In this document: positions 10,521-22,339 of the stretch, in pieces
Position numbering within the stretch: the stretch's first letter is position 1
Layout of the letters: each line of letters begins with the position of its first letter
Source of the DNA: Brachycybe producta
Lineage: Eukaryota > Arthropoda > Diplopoda > Playtdesmida > Andrognathidae
Direction: 5' to 3'
DNA length: 64,000 bases
Assembly (NCBI GenBank): GCA_036925085.1
Contig: JAUPFP010000010.1
Span: 4,878,996 to 4,942,995 of the forward strand
The notes under the pieces: generated by a model
The model's input: only the letters and a program-made list of their open reading frames with translations
The model's database searches: none
Told to the model about the DNA's origin: nothing
Program-made: the position numbers and the translations under genes

Positions 10521-10894
10521 ACTTCGGAAACACCATAAGGCAGGAGACATACAATCCTGATGCAGCTACAACATCTTCTATCTGTAATTACATTCAGGAG
10601 AAGATGTATATCAGCATCGACAGAAAGCACGATGGCCACCATCCTTCTGCATCGATTTCACCCCCTTGCAGGAGGACGATCGTAATCCAACTCCATCCAG
10701 CTACTTCTGTGACTCGGATCTTCCTCGTGCGGGCACCGTGCAATTGCAGGAAAAAATGAGTCGCAGAAAACACAATCTACAAGTTGGTAAAATTATAGTG
10801 TCGATGTCAAAAGCTCACACAATATATATCGATCACTATATATATCTATATATATAATAATATCTATATATGTCTATTCCTAATTAAATATTTA
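10521..10894. other. Unassigned DNA ending in (TA)n
   Basis: No gene or known repeat is visible in 10521-10800. A short ATATATC/TATATAG palindromic microsatellite lies at about 10825-10875. Confidence 0.5.
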
Positions 10895-11165
10895 TTTCTT
10901 AATTTGTTAATTTTTTTAATATTTATTTATTTTTCAAACTTATTTCTTTCATTCGAATATTAACTTCTTTTTTTTTAAATTATTACAATAGTTATATTAT
11001 AATTATTTATTTAAAATTATTGCATTGGTTTGTATATGGCTGTGTAAAGAAGTAAGCAAAAAGTAGAGTGGGACAACAGAGGACGCGCAAAAAGTCATTG
11101 CCATTGGCAAAATGTCACATTAACAAGAAGGGTTTTATATCCTATCTTATGTTATCCTTGTTCTG
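10895..11165 (-). repeat. Second, inverted copy of the SINE-like repeat
   Basis: The AT-rich part 10895-10975 and the body 10975-11165 are the reverse complement of 1916-2105 and 1770-1915. Matching blocks include the segment with ATTGCATTGGTTTG and the one with AAAAAGTAGAG. The tRNA-like head is not preserved on this side. Confidence 0.6.
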
Positions 11166-11289
11166 CCCCAAGGTTGTAGAACATGTAAAGGTGTGCTCAT
11201 ATTATTGGAATTCTCACCCCCCCCCCCAAAAAAAAGAGGCGACGCCGTATTGTAACATCACAAGAAGTCACTTTTTCTATTTGTTTATG

Positions 11290-11790
11290 TTTTGCCTTAT
11301 TTCGGGGAGACCTCCACTGTCCGGCGTTAGGTCTCATCTTGTTTGGTGCCTCTGGCCTGTTGGCTATTGTTTATATAACGTGTTTTTGGCTGGTCAAACG
11401 GATCAGCCACGCTGTATTTATTTTTCACGCCGTAAGTGTACAATTAAATACTTTTATCGTTTTTATACCTTGTGTCCATGTCATTTCTTGGGGTTTACCG
11501 CGGGAGGATGGGTTGCCGGTTTGGGAAACACCACCGTCCACTACCGTCTTGTATCGGCCGGTAATTCGTGTCGGCTCGTGGTGGAACCGGAGTTTCACCA
11601 CAATATTCTCGGCGAGGCGGCGTTTGACGTCGTGTGTCACCGTCGAGGGAAGCTCCGCACCGACACCACCTCGGGTGTTCACCGTGCGGAGGCGGCTGCG
11701 GGTACGGTCCCTTTCCCCGTCCCCGGTAAGTGAGAGCATTTTTGGCGTTTTTATTTATCGCGCATTGTAACGGTCCAGGCGGGACGTTAG
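11290..11790 (+). repeat. Partial family A LTR (U3 end, R, U5)
   Basis: From about 11290 it follows the A2 LTR: GACCTCCACT.GCC, a TATATAAC-type box near 11382, CATTTCTTGGGG, TACCGCG, the CGGCCGGT..TCGTGTCGGCTCG block, and GGTACGGTCCC. It keeps the conserved GTAAGT (11726-11731) and the terminal GTAACGGTCC.GGCGGGACGTTA. The first 300 bp and the last bases are missing. No PBS follows, so it is an orphan fragment. Confidence 0.8.
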
Positions 11791-12400
11791 TTATTCTCTA
11801 AAGGTTAGTACTTAATGAGAAAAGCCAAGTAATTAAGTATTAAGGTTCAAGAGATCAATGAAGATCTATAAGAAAAACAAATCAACTTGACTTTTTTTTT
11901 AAAAAAATATGAATTTTATTAATACAAAAATGGAAATTAAGATAGCATGATTATAGTTTATAACTCATAAACATAGAAGAAATGCAATATAACTGCACAT
12001 AATACTTGAATTACAGACATTTACTTAAATAAAGTTAAAGTGCATATTTTGTGTTAATGAGGGTTTTAATTTAAAGGAAGGGATGGGTTTTTCCGTCTTT
12101 GTGGAGGCCTGAGGCATAAAAGGGGTGCAAATGAGTTGAGGTCTAATGAGAACCAAAATGAAAGGGATGAAAGGGACCAAACAATTAAAGAGGTATATAA
12201 TTACCTAAATAGGCTATCTTACTTGCCAATAGGCAATTTTGGGAAATTCCCAACTAAAATAACCCTAATCAGAAATTAGAAAAATGTTCATGTACTTACA
12301 ATATGAGTAGACAACCTTTCATTGTAAATAGTTCCAGTTGTGACAAAGGGAGACTTTGGAATTCTTTCAGTTATCTTCCAAAGGTACCTTCTAATACAAA
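11791..12400. other. Gene-free DNA
   Basis: AT-rich sequence with no supported coding frame and no match to the retroelements here. Confidence 0.55.
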
Positions 12401-12650
12401 GACCGACAATCACAAGATTATGGTAACTTAGTCCAAAGATTATGGTAACTTATGTAGTGTAAGACACCAAGACTGACAATCCAAGGATCAGTGTAACTTA
12501 AGTGACTTCACACAAAAAGACTGACAATCAAATGATCATGGTAACTGTCGTCAGTCAACTAGACCAACAATCCAATGATTATGGTAACTTAAATGTCTGC
12601 TGACAATAAGACCAACAATCCAAAGATTATGGTAACTTATGTATCAGAAA
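12400..12650. repeat. Degenerate tandem repeat, unit about 60 bp
   Basis: Recurring blocks of the form GACTGACAATC...ATTATGGTAACTTA, with variants CCAACAATCCAA and GATCATGGTAACT, occur about five times at irregular 50-65 bp spacing. Confidence 0.65.
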
Positions 12651-13903
12651 TACCATACAGTTTCCAACTAAAATACTATACCAAGCTCTTCCTTGTCACT
12701 CCAGTCCAAGATTCCGCTGAGAGAGAGGCTGTTGGGTGAAGGTCCACCGCCGAATGCTGATTTTTTAGCCAAAATGTTTGCCCTTTTATAAGATTCTCTC
12801 TTATAGAGAATCCTTGTAGTTCTGTGATTGGTTGATTACTTTTTTAAATTAAATTAATATTTTGTATATGGTCTAGTCAAGATTTTTATATAAAAACGTG
12901 ACAGTTAGAGATTTATAACTATGAAAAAATACATTCAAGTTGGGGTCTTAAATGTATTTCCTCTTATGGATGAGGAGGGGTGGATAACATGTTTTTTGAA
13001 TTCTGTGAGCTTCTCAGGACCTTTTGTGACCATAGCTATAACGGTTCTTTTTGAAACTTTTGTCTAGTATTCAATATATATGTGCATCTTACAATTTCCA
13101 TGTAAAAAAATATAATCACCCAGTGAAGGGTGTTTTTTATGTATAAGACTGACTTCTTTTGAAAAGGAAAAACCCAGTATTTCCAAATTCTAATTGGGCC
13201 TTTATTGTGCTGAAGTTTACATGCATTTTTAGAGTATAATAATAAAGTGCTCTAGGAGACTAGGGGTAAAGTTTCATAAGCCTAATACAACTAGTCTGAA
13301 AATATGAAAAAAAAACATTGAAATATTTGCTACATACAAAGTATTGAGTTTGAACCAAATAAGGATAATAAGACAAACAAACAACTGTGAAATGAAATAA
13401 AAAATAAAAACTGGTGAGCTGATTAAAAACTGCATCAAATTGTATAAACAAAAATGTTAACATTGACAAAAATGTGTAAAAAACGCGTAAAATGTACAAA
13501 AACGTGCAAAAAAGTGTAAAACATGCACAATTTGAAAAAATGCGTAAAATGCGTAAAATCATGCACACATACATAAACAAACAGAAAACCTAATTAATGT
13601 AAAAGTGCAAACAACTTTAAAAAAAGTTTTTTATTGTTAAACAAGTAGTCAAGGTTTAACTTTTGTATCTAGCCTAGGCCTATACTAATAATAGAAGTGA
13701 ATTAAACATACCGATTATTAGGGAAATAATATAATTAGGGCAATAGTAATAATAGAAAGGTAAAAATATTAGTAACACTACAAATGGTTATAATGACATT
13801 AAAAAGTAAATCAAACGAAACTGAAGTGTTATATGTTTAAGTGGAATTGAATCAATTGAGTATGTTTAGAATAAAATGTGGAATGAAAATCCTTCATTCA
13901 ACA
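12651..13903. other. Gene-free DNA with short GTAAAA-type repeats
   Basis: No gene is visible. Between about 13440 and 13565 a short degenerate repeat (AAAATGCGTAAAA, AACGTGCAAAA) recurs. The Phe/Tyr-rich minus-strand frame across it follows from this composition and is not supported as a gene. Confidence 0.55.
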
Positions 13904-15160
13904 TGAACATCAAAACAGACAGAGAGCTCCTTGGAATAAAACCAGGGGCCACTCATCTGCTACCGATGTTGGCAGGCGGGCCACATGGGTCATGACTGCC
14001 CAAATCCTGCAAGACCAAAACCGGAACAAGGAAGGATCATTGCTGCGGCTACACGAACACCTGTAAACAGAGTCGAAGAACCTTTGGCAACAATGGCAAC
14101 GAAATTTTCTGAGACTGTCAAAGTTGACAAAATTCACGTTTTGCTGAATGGCATGAAAATGGTGCCTGTTCACGTAAATGGAGTGACACACTATTTTCAT
14201 TTGGAAAATCTAACCGAGGAGGTTTTAAACTTCTAAGGGCGCAACTTAGCTCCAAAGTAGTGATGCCCAAAGCCGAAACAATTAAGAAAAAGGATAACGA
14301 AAACAACGAAGTCAACTTGGAAAGTCACCAGGGAGTACAAGCTGCAAATTGGCAACAAAAGGAAAGTTCCGAGCTACCACGCGTTATGTGCATCGAGGTT
14401 CGACAGAAGTGATCTATAGAGGAACCCAAAGACCTGTGTCAAAATGACCGACACACGGCGGAAGCAAAAAAACAAAGGGAAGCCAAATTGCAGTCCGACA
14501 AAAAGCCTCAACAAGACTGACATTGGAAGAAGAAATTGCAACTGGAATCGAAAGTCGTACCATCCATGGAGGAGGTCAACTCAAGAAACCACTTCAAAGT
14601 GGGGCTGTCGAGACATTAAGGGAAAATGTCAGATCTAAGCCCTTCAAGGGACAGGAGCTAGTGAAAAGGGAAAGAGCTGCTCCTGTAAAGGAACAAAAAG
14701 GAACTTTGCAACTGGTCTTAGAAGTTGTAGTATCTATGGGGATACCAACCAACAGTGCCACTACAAAGTGGGCTCATCGGAATGTCTAAGATGAATGTCG
14801 TGATACAGTCCATGGGAAATCAGGTTGCAGTGAAGCTAGGAGTAGCTGCTCCTGAAATAGTAGAGGACCATCTTCAAGGGGAAGAGACACCTCGAAACAA
14901 AAAAAGAATAAGTTCCAAAGTGGATTTAAAAAGGAGCATCTTTATAGGGAAGATGTGAAAACGGAAAAGTGTGAGGGTGGCACAAATGACGATCAGGGTG
15001 ATCATCGAAAACAAAAAGGAACTAAAAAGGAGCATTTTTATAGAGAAGATGTAAAAACGGAAAAGTGTCAGGGTGGCACAAAAGACCATCAGGGTGATAG
15101 TCAAAAACCATAAGGAAATAAGGACAGGGTGTCCAAAATGGAATTAAAGGGAAAGACAAA
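13904..15160 (+). mobile_element. B2: internal fragment of family B (gag end and ORF2 start)
   Basis: Starts at GAACATCAAAACAGACAG, matching the linker before the zinc knuckle of B1. It contains the damaged knuckle (GHMGHDCPNPARPKPEQG), the Gag tail ending LTEEVLNF with TAA at 14234-14236, and the start of ORF2, whose in-frame ATG (GTG-ATG-CCC) survives here. Open pieces 14523-14789 and 14755-14958 follow ORF2 of B1 with stops and shifts. A duplicated block with AAAAGGAGCAT.TTTATAG.GAAGATGT appears near 14930-14955 and 15024-15050. At about 15160 the match to B ends and family A sequence begins directly. Confidence 0.8.
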
Positions 15161-15503
15161 GGGGCGGAGCCAGGGTGGAAACAAGTCCACAGCAGCCCCG
15201 TAAGGGTCCGGCCAAACGGCTGGAGGTGGAGGTCCTACTCGTAGGCAACCCGGTCCATGCTTTAGGTGTAACCAAATGGGTCACCTTAAGAAGGACTGTC
15301 AGAAGGCAGTTGCCCAAGGACAGGTTGCTCGAGTACTACCGGGCGAAAGCCTAGTGGTGCGGTACATGCCGGGTCTAGCACCCGTAGTACTGCAGGGCCG
15401 GGAGTATCTGTCCGCCGTAATTGATGGACAGATGTTCTATCTGCCTGTTTCCAGAGACGAGGGCCCACCCTCGTCAAACTGGCGCTGGTCACTGCAGAAC
15501 TGA
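15160..15503 (+). pseudogene. gag: A1 gag nucleocapsid end
   Basis: Nucleic-acid-binding C-terminus of Gag. A perfect CX2CX4HX4C zinc knuckle (CFRCNQMGHLKKDC) is encoded at 15258-15299, followed by QVARV.PGES and a hydrophobic segment (PVVLQGREYL) also present in A2 (41885-42127). A stop near 15187 interrupts the upstream linker. The capsid part is absent, so this cannot be a working Gag. Confidence 0.8.
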
Positions 15504-15520
15504 GCTGCAGTCGACCGGTA

Positions 15521-16730
15521 ATGCTTGAAAACTCAGGTGCCCTTCAAAGCCGGCGAAGTAAGGAAGGGCAGTCTCCAGATATGTGGGTATTCTGCATGAA
15601 GCAGGGGTGCCTCTGGCTAGGTCTGCGGACCCAGAAATTACCCGTTGGGTATTTCAGGAGCCAAGCCCCACACTGGAAGCTGCACTTGCCCGGCTGGAGA
15701 GCTGGGTGGCACCTTTCTTCCCTGATGGTGGGGAGGAAGGTCCGAATGGAGCAGGCGTTACAAGGGCTTCGAGCATTGGTGTGCCCATGCTGTCGCCCAG
15801 GCCTGGTGAGTCTCTTAGAGTGGAGACTGGAAGCCAGGCCCCTGAGCATCCGGTACGACTGTCCCCTGTGGACGGGAAGACGGATGAGGCTCAAAAAAGT
15901 AATGTCGGGCAACGACGGTTGCCCATTCCGGAATTACAGAGCCGTGCGTACTTGTGTGGGGCACCACGTGTTCTGGTGTTGATGGATGATCGGCTGGTTG
16001 AGTCGATCGTCGACACCGGTACCTAAGTATCGGTAATGAGCATGTCGGTGGCACGGGAGATGGAGTTACCGGTGCAGGAGGTTAGCCTCCCCTCATTCCT
16101 GACTGGCACGAGCGGGTACTCCATCAAGATAGAAGGAGTCATGTATGTGGACATGTCAATCTACAGACGGTCCATACATACCCATCTTCTCCTCACTGAG
16201 GGTGAGGGGAAGCCGTAATAAATGTAGACCTGGCTGCTCGGTTTGGGCTAATGTTAGACGTCGTGAGCCGGAAAATCTATTTCCGGGAACACATCTAGAA
16301 TGCACATCCAGATGCTCTTCATGCCGCACTGGCCGTTCAGGCTTTGCAGGGTACTTCGGTACAACTTCCCAACTCGTTGTTGGAGGCGTTGGAGAAGCTT
16401 CACAATTTTGTGGAGCCTCTGCTTCTCCCTCCTTACGGGTTACCGGAAGGTATGCCTGCAGAGCCTGAAAAGGTGGATGGGTGGGTTGACATTGTGTCAC
16501 CCGCGCTTGCCGAGACCAGTTCTCCAATTAGGAGCGGGGAAGTTTGTTCCCTGCGACTGTTGGAGAATGTATGGCTATCAGCTCATGAACGGAAGGTGGT
16601 TTCCGTGAGCTTGAAAGAGCATGCTGGCCCTGGACAGCTGCTTCTCGTTGAGCCCCATGGTAAAGCCTTAGGTGGCCATAGTCTGTTGGCGGTGGCAGGA
16701 ATTGCCAAAGCCACAGACGAAGGCTCTTAA
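15521..16730 (+). pseudogene. pol: A1 protease region
   Basis: Aspartic protease that would cut Gag and Pol. The frame 15583-16026 matches the A2 pre-protease segment (GVPLARSADPEITRWVF) and reaches the active-site triad DTG (gac at about 16012). It then hits TAA directly after DTGT, where A2 has DTGADVSVL. The remainder, 16036-16730, matches A2 in pieces: MELPVQEVSLPSFLTG, then a shift, then a frame corresponding to the LLVEPH.KALGGH..LAVAGIA segment. Several frameshifts are present. Confidence 0.8.
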
Positions 16731-18397
16731 AAAATATGGCTTGAAACGTCGCCAACATACCCATTGCCCTGGAAACAGGGGAGGGTGTGGCGACAGCTCA
16801 AGCTGTGGAGGCAGCCCTAGTGGTGGGACTGGACAATGCATCTAAGTTGAGAGGGGAAGACCCCACTCATGGAGATGGTCGCCCAGGGGGCTTATGCCTA
16901 AGTTGAGAGCAGCGACCAGGAAAGGTCGCTGAGTCTTCAATGCGGAAGTTAAACCCACTCTCGAAGACTGCCTTAAAATCGGAACCAGTCTGAATCCTGA
17001 AGAGGCGGCACAGCTTCGGGAGTTCCTGCTGGAATGCCATGATCATTTTGCTTTCGATTATACAGAGCTGGGAAAACCCCGCTCGTTGAGCACACGATTG
17101 ATACGGGTGGGTTACCTCCGGTGCATGAAGGATTGCGAAGAACCGCTCCAGCGGCTCATGCAATCGAGAAAGAAGAGGTAGCGAAGATGTTGGATTCAGG
17201 AGTAATCCAGCCTTCGCATAGTCCCTACGCAAGCCCTATCTTGCTTGTTTGCAAGAAGGATGGTGGCTTTCGTTTTTGCGTGGACTATCTGCGACTGAAT
17301 GCCGAGACTAAGGCGGATCAGTACCCGTTACCTCGCATCGATGATGCCCTCGATTCACTTGCTGGAGCGAAGTATTTTGCAACCCTAGACCTTGCTAGTG
17401 ATTACTGGCAGAACAGGATGGCAGAGCAGGACATTGAGAAGACAGCATTCATTTGCTCTCAAGGTCTGTTTGAGTTCCGAAAGTTCCGAGTCGCCAAGAT
17501 CGCAAGGCCACTGCATGATCTAACCAGGAAGGATGCGTCCTTTGACTGGTCGGAGCAGTGTGGTCTAGCGTTTGAGCGGTTAAAGGCATTTTTAACCGAA
17601 GCACCGGTGCTCACCATGTATGATCCACATGGTGAGGTGTTAATTCACAACGATGCTAGTGGGTACGGTCTAGGTGTCGTGGTATACCAGAAGTTACCTG
17701 AGGACAAGGCTCCTCGGGGTCTGGCCTATGCTAGCCGTCTCATAAAGGGACCGGAAACACGGTATAGTGTCACCGAGCAGGAATGCTTGGCGATCATGTT
17801 TGCCATGGGTAAATTCCGACCTTACATCTTTAACCGGACTTTGTGATCGTAACTGATCACCATGCGCCCTGTCATTTGCAGACTGCCAAAAACCTGCACG
17901 GCAGGTTGGCGCGTTGGCAAATGCAGTTGCAGGTGTACCAGTATAAAATTCAGTATAAGAAGGGGAAACTTCACGAGGATGCTGACTGCTTGAGTCGGTA
18001 TCTGGTGAATGAAGTTGTTGATCATTCTTTGCCTGAACACGTCGAGGCAGACGTGGGTGAGGTGATTCACCGGGTCCGGTCTGAGGTGGATTGGGTAATG
18101 GAGCAGGCCAACGACAGTCGGTGCTCCAAGGTGAAGAGTGAGCTCTCCACCGACCCCGATTCGAACTTAAGGTTCAAGTTCGTGATGGCAGACAAGTTGT
18201 TGTATGCCCTCAAATCTATTCAGGATCGTACAAGAACTGTGTTGGTTGTGCCGAGGTCGTGTCAAGCCTTCTGCTTGCGGAAGTTGCACGATAGTTCGGA
18301 AGCTGGTCACTTCAGAGTGTACAAGACATACCAAAGGTTACGTACTCGTTTCTACTGGTTGGGTATGAAACATGACATGGTGGAGTACTTAAGTCAT
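16731..18397 (+). pseudogene. pol: A1 RT and RNase H, with RT active site deleted
   Basis: Matches A2 pol from the segment before RT to the integrase zinc finger. The open part 17121-17846 includes fingers (PYASPILLVCKKDGGF) and the first palm motif (FATLDLASDYWQ), then goes directly from GLFEFRKF to AKIARPLHDL at about 17485. The stretch with the YXDD motif and thumb is therefore deleted (about 400 bp relative to A2). RNase H motifs follow (NDASGYGLGVVVYQK, TEQECLAIMFA). A frameshift near 17840 leads to 17843-18535, which holds the RNase H end (DADCLSRY) and the integrase HH part, cut by the insertion at 18397. Confidence 0.9.
18389..18397. repeat. Left copy of 9-bp direct repeat flanking the inserted element
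   Basis: TTAAGTCAT, present once at the equivalent place in A2 integrase (within GTTAAGTCATGT near 45370), occurs here and again at 23097-23105. This marks the edges of the 4.7-kb insertion. Confidence 0.8.
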
Positions 18398-18526
18398 TGG
18401 TACGCCAGGGGTTTACGGTCCCTTGTCGTAACTCCATCTCAAGTTTATCGATCACCGAAAATCATAAATGTTTTCTCGGTGTTATTCTTATTCGACTTAG
18501 AACTTTTTTCTTGCTACTCCATGGTC

Positions 18527-19590
18527 ATGCATTAGCACGATGCCTTGAGTAGCATGCGGTTATCGAAGACCCAAACACCGCATTATGCTGTATCGGTCAG
18601 TACAACATTTATTTTGGACTAAGTTTATTTTAGTCCTGCTACATCAAAGTCGTGCAATAGCACGATGCCATGAGTAGCATGCGGTTATCGAAGACCCAAA
18701 CACCGCAATATGCTGTATCGGTCAGTACAACATTTATTTTGGACTTAGTTTATTTTAGTCCTGCTACATCACAGTCGTGCAATAGCACGATGTCATGAGT
18801 AGCATGCGGTTATCGAAGACCCAAACACCGCATTATGCTGTATCGATCAGTACAACATTTATTTTGGACTTAGTTTATTTTAGTCCTGCTACATCACAGT
18901 CGTGCAATAGCACGATGCCATGAGTAGCATGCGGTTATCGAAGACCCAAACACCGCATTATGCTGTATCGGTCAGTACAACATTTATTTTGGACTTAGTT
19001 TATTTAAGTCCTGCTACTTCACGGTCGTGCAATAGCACGATGAGAGTAGTAGCGTGGCGGTTTACGAAATATACCCAATAACCGCCACATATGAATTGTA
19101 TCTCTCTTAGCGGCCTTTATATAAAACAGGCTCGAGCCTCTTCACCATGACAAGGTGGAGATACATCGAAGAGGGACAGGACAGAACATCACGGGAGAAA
19201 ACATGCGGATTTCGAAAAGTCAAGAACCGCATAAGAACCGCACTTTGCTGTATTTTCGGTCATTACAGCTTTTTTTCAGACTTTGCCTGTGCTACTTCAC
19301 TGTCGAACTGAAGCACGATGCAATGAGTAGCACGTGGCAGAGTATCTTTGTCCTGCTACATCACAGTCGTGCAATAGCACGATGCCATGAGTAGAATGCG
19401 GTTATCGAAGACCCAAAGACCGCATTATGCTGTATTGGTCAGTACAACATTTATTTAGGACTTAGTTTATTTTAGTCCTGCTACTTCACTGTCGTGCAAT
19501 AGCACGATGCCATGAATAGCATGCGGTTTTCGAAGTCCCAAGATCCGAATAAGAACCGCATTTTGCGGTTTTGGTCACTACAGCAACACA
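18527..19590 (+). repeat. 125-bp tandem repeat array within the Crypton-like element
   Basis: Four closely matching units at 125-bp spacing, with AGTAGCATGCGG at about 18549, 18674, 18799 and 18924. Each carries the palindromic TCGTGCAATAGCACGA and ends in ATTTTAGTCCTGCTAC. Diverged units continue to about 19590, and a longer block (CTCTCTTAGCGGCC... to AGGACA) is itself duplicated at about 19095-19195 and 19600-19690. Confidence 0.9.
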
Positions 19591-19857
19591 TGAATTGTAT
19601 CTCTCTTAGCGGCCTTTATATAAAACAGGCTCGAGCCTCTTCACCACGTCAAGGTGGAGATACATCGAAGAGGAACAGGACAGGACATCACAGGAAAGAA
19701 ACATGCAAGCAGGCACACATGCAACACCCCCCAACAAATACCCCCACTTATGCACAAACACAAGCACTCACGAAGAGCCCGAAGACCCATAAAGTAGGTA
19801 AGATAGAAAGCATGGCAGACACAAGAACACTGAAGCACATGCAGGTTTTTTACCAAT

Positions 19858-21786
19858 TTACGAAGAGTCCGAATCGGACAGTCTGAACGGTATCCCACGA
19901 AAGCGACTATGACGATCGTCAAAAGTTCGTTTCCGAGAGCTCCTTGTATCATGGGTAGACGGACTGCTATCGTCGTCGTCACTGTCAGGGTAGACAACGA
20001 AAGGCCTGAAGGATCCCTCCCCGCTAGAATGTGTAATGCCGGACGACGTGCATGGTTGTGCATCTTCGCATTTTTCGACGTGCGCGCTCTTCTCACGGGA
20101 TGTGGTCATGATTTCACGAATGAGAGCAGAGTCTTGTGCGGTCTGTTCCACATTCGGTTGGCGGTACGCACGTTCTGCAGTGACCTCTCAATGTTTTAGG
20201 GCTCTGCAGATCTTCTCCCGTCCTTTTTTAGACTTCCCCGCAATGGAAGTCTGGAGAGATCGCCGCGTACGAGTGACAGTGAACGGCACCCCGTACTTTG
20301 CTGACATCCGCGAAAATTCTCGAGAAGGACTGTTCTACGCTGTTCCCACGGAATTGAGAAAGAAATTATCCGTCTTCAGGACATCAACCATCGGTCTGAG
20401 GAGGTGGTAGTATACCTCAAACATCGACGCCTGTTCTGATGTTAAACAGATGCCCTGAGGACCCGTGGCAGACGTCTTATGGTCGCGCACAAAGAACACA
20501 TAGTCTCCTGACGCTGCTTCCCTGCGATCTAAGTATTCGCATAGGCGAAGATTAATTATGGCCGATTGCCGAATTCCATACGATGCTATGACGAGCATTA
20601 AATAGTGCGTGACCATGCAGTAATCGATAGCATTAAACCCGTTATCAAGAAGGCGCATAAATTAGTCGTTCACGTCCTCCAGGAGTGCAGGGTCGCTTAC
20701 TAACGACGTAGACACAGCCACGGTTTGCTCGGTGAAGGCGTCTTTCACCGCATCTTCGCTTTTTTTTGCACGGCTTTCGGCTTTTTGATCTTTCTTGGCC
20801 CGTGCCATGAATCGCTTGATTACTTCTACGACGTGCGCCAAGTCGTCGTACAAGAGGCAATCCTTGACCCTCAAATCGGTCGCAGTCATCAGGTAACGCA
20901 GGTAAATTAGTAAGTTGCGGTAAAGGCTTACGATGGTGCTCGCTTTCGTGCCAACACGTGTGAGACGTAGTGCGTAATTTTGAACTTGGTTGGTGTGTAT
21001 CATGAGGCTGGGCATTGGTGTTTCGTGCTTGCCGCCTGTTTAGATGTTAACATGATACAACACCCTCGAAACCAGTCTTGTGTACGTGAGCCGATGCGCA
21101 TGGGCACGATAGATCTTCTCTGTCTCCATGTAATTAATAAAGTCCGTAAAGAACGACAGATTGTAGCGCATGGTTAAATTTTCCGCTTGCATCTTGGCAA
21201 AAACGGATCCCGCACGATAGTTCCTGCGAGGAAACACTACCGGCGAAGCACCATCGTCATCGTCTTCCATACCAAATTCACCTTCGTCTATGGGATCTTC
21301 ATCAACGACTTCTGGGTTGTCACCCAACGTGCCCTGCTCCCACACAGAAGGAAGGTTTACGAAGCGTGAACCAACGTGATATATGCATCTCATAAGTCCC
21401 TGGCGCACTATCGAGTTATTTATGAGTGACCCGAACCACTGTTTTACAAGTCCCCATTCGAGTGGTATAGGACCGTTTTTAAATTTGTCTTTCGTCTTCT
21501 TGTTAATGTCTTGACGCTCTTTTTCAGGTATATCTTTATGGTGGTCACGTAAGTGCCTTATGAGACGGCCATGGGTAGGGACATGGCAGAGCGGACAATT
21601 TAAGTTTTTTCGATTTGTGGTTTTTTTCTTCGCTTGTGGGTCACAGGGCACGTTCGGCAACGCCTGTCCTTCGTCAAGATTTTTATGCACGTCGTCATGA
21701 ATATTCGTTGTATCGCCGTTTGCGTTTACGTCTGTGTTTGTGTCATTATTTATAGTCGCCTTCCTCGACTTGTTGCGTCTACCCAT
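19858..21786 (-). pseudogene. Crypton-type tyrosine recombinase, four in-frame stops
   Basis: Site-specific recombinase that would integrate and excise the element. One minus-strand frame, about 643 codons from ATG at 21786, runs without any frameshift but with four stops: TAA 21040-21042, TAA 20662-20664, TAG 20335-20337, TGA 20188-20190. The N-terminus is Asn/Asp/Lys-rich, then a C2H2-type finger (C64, C67, H78, H82). Next comes a helical core-binding segment (NYALRLTRVGTKASTI). The catalytic part shows R in YGIRQSAIINLR, K in DHKTSATGPQ, a TRTRR segment, H in RALKH and a Y in the TAERAYRQ motif; the last stop lies between that His and Tyr. The tail is Ser/Asp-rich. The Crypton assignment comes from motif order and is not verified by search. 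Confidence 0.7.
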
Positions 21787-22339
21787 TTTGCTACACGCTG
21801 TGTATTAGCAAGTTACTGAAACGACAAAAGCAACACACATTTTAGAAGCGATTCGGTACGTTCGGCATTGACTGCTGAACGCCCAAATGAATCTAATATT
21901 ATTCACAGACTGACGGCACAAAAAGCAAACGACCTTATATAGGAAAGGAAAAAATAAGGCCGTGGAAGAAAAAGATTGTATCCACTTGTTTAGGGAAATG
22001 TCTCTCTGTGCGATGAAACAATAACATCTCAATGACAAACGAGAGATTTCCCAACAAGCCCACTCGCCACGTCAAGGCTGGATACACGAGTGGGTGGAAG
22101 GGAATAGAAGGTAGGATGAGGGTCAGTGAGCCCAAAGTAGGCCCATAGATCCTCAGATAACGGTACTGATCTTTCCTCTTTGGCTTACACAGAAACATCG
22201 ATTGGCCCCAACAATCGGTCTCATCGTAAGCTGCTCCGTTTCCATAAGTCGCACTTTGGAAGAGCGTGCATCGAAAGATGACATAAAAGCCCGAAGAATC
22301 ATACATGGAAACGGCGATTGGCCCCAACAATCGGTCTTC

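Noticed and set aside
11068..11770. Open frames of 143-221 codons across 11.1-11.8 kb
   Set aside because: They run across an inverted SINE-like repeat and a partial LTR; no coding homology.
13260..13580. Phe/Tyr-rich minus-strand open frame
   Set aside because: Composition follows from AT-rich degenerate repeats; no start context, no conserved motif.
18527..19590. CRISPR-like array
   Set aside because: Units are contiguous 125-bp tandem repeats without unique spacers, in a eukaryotic mobile element.
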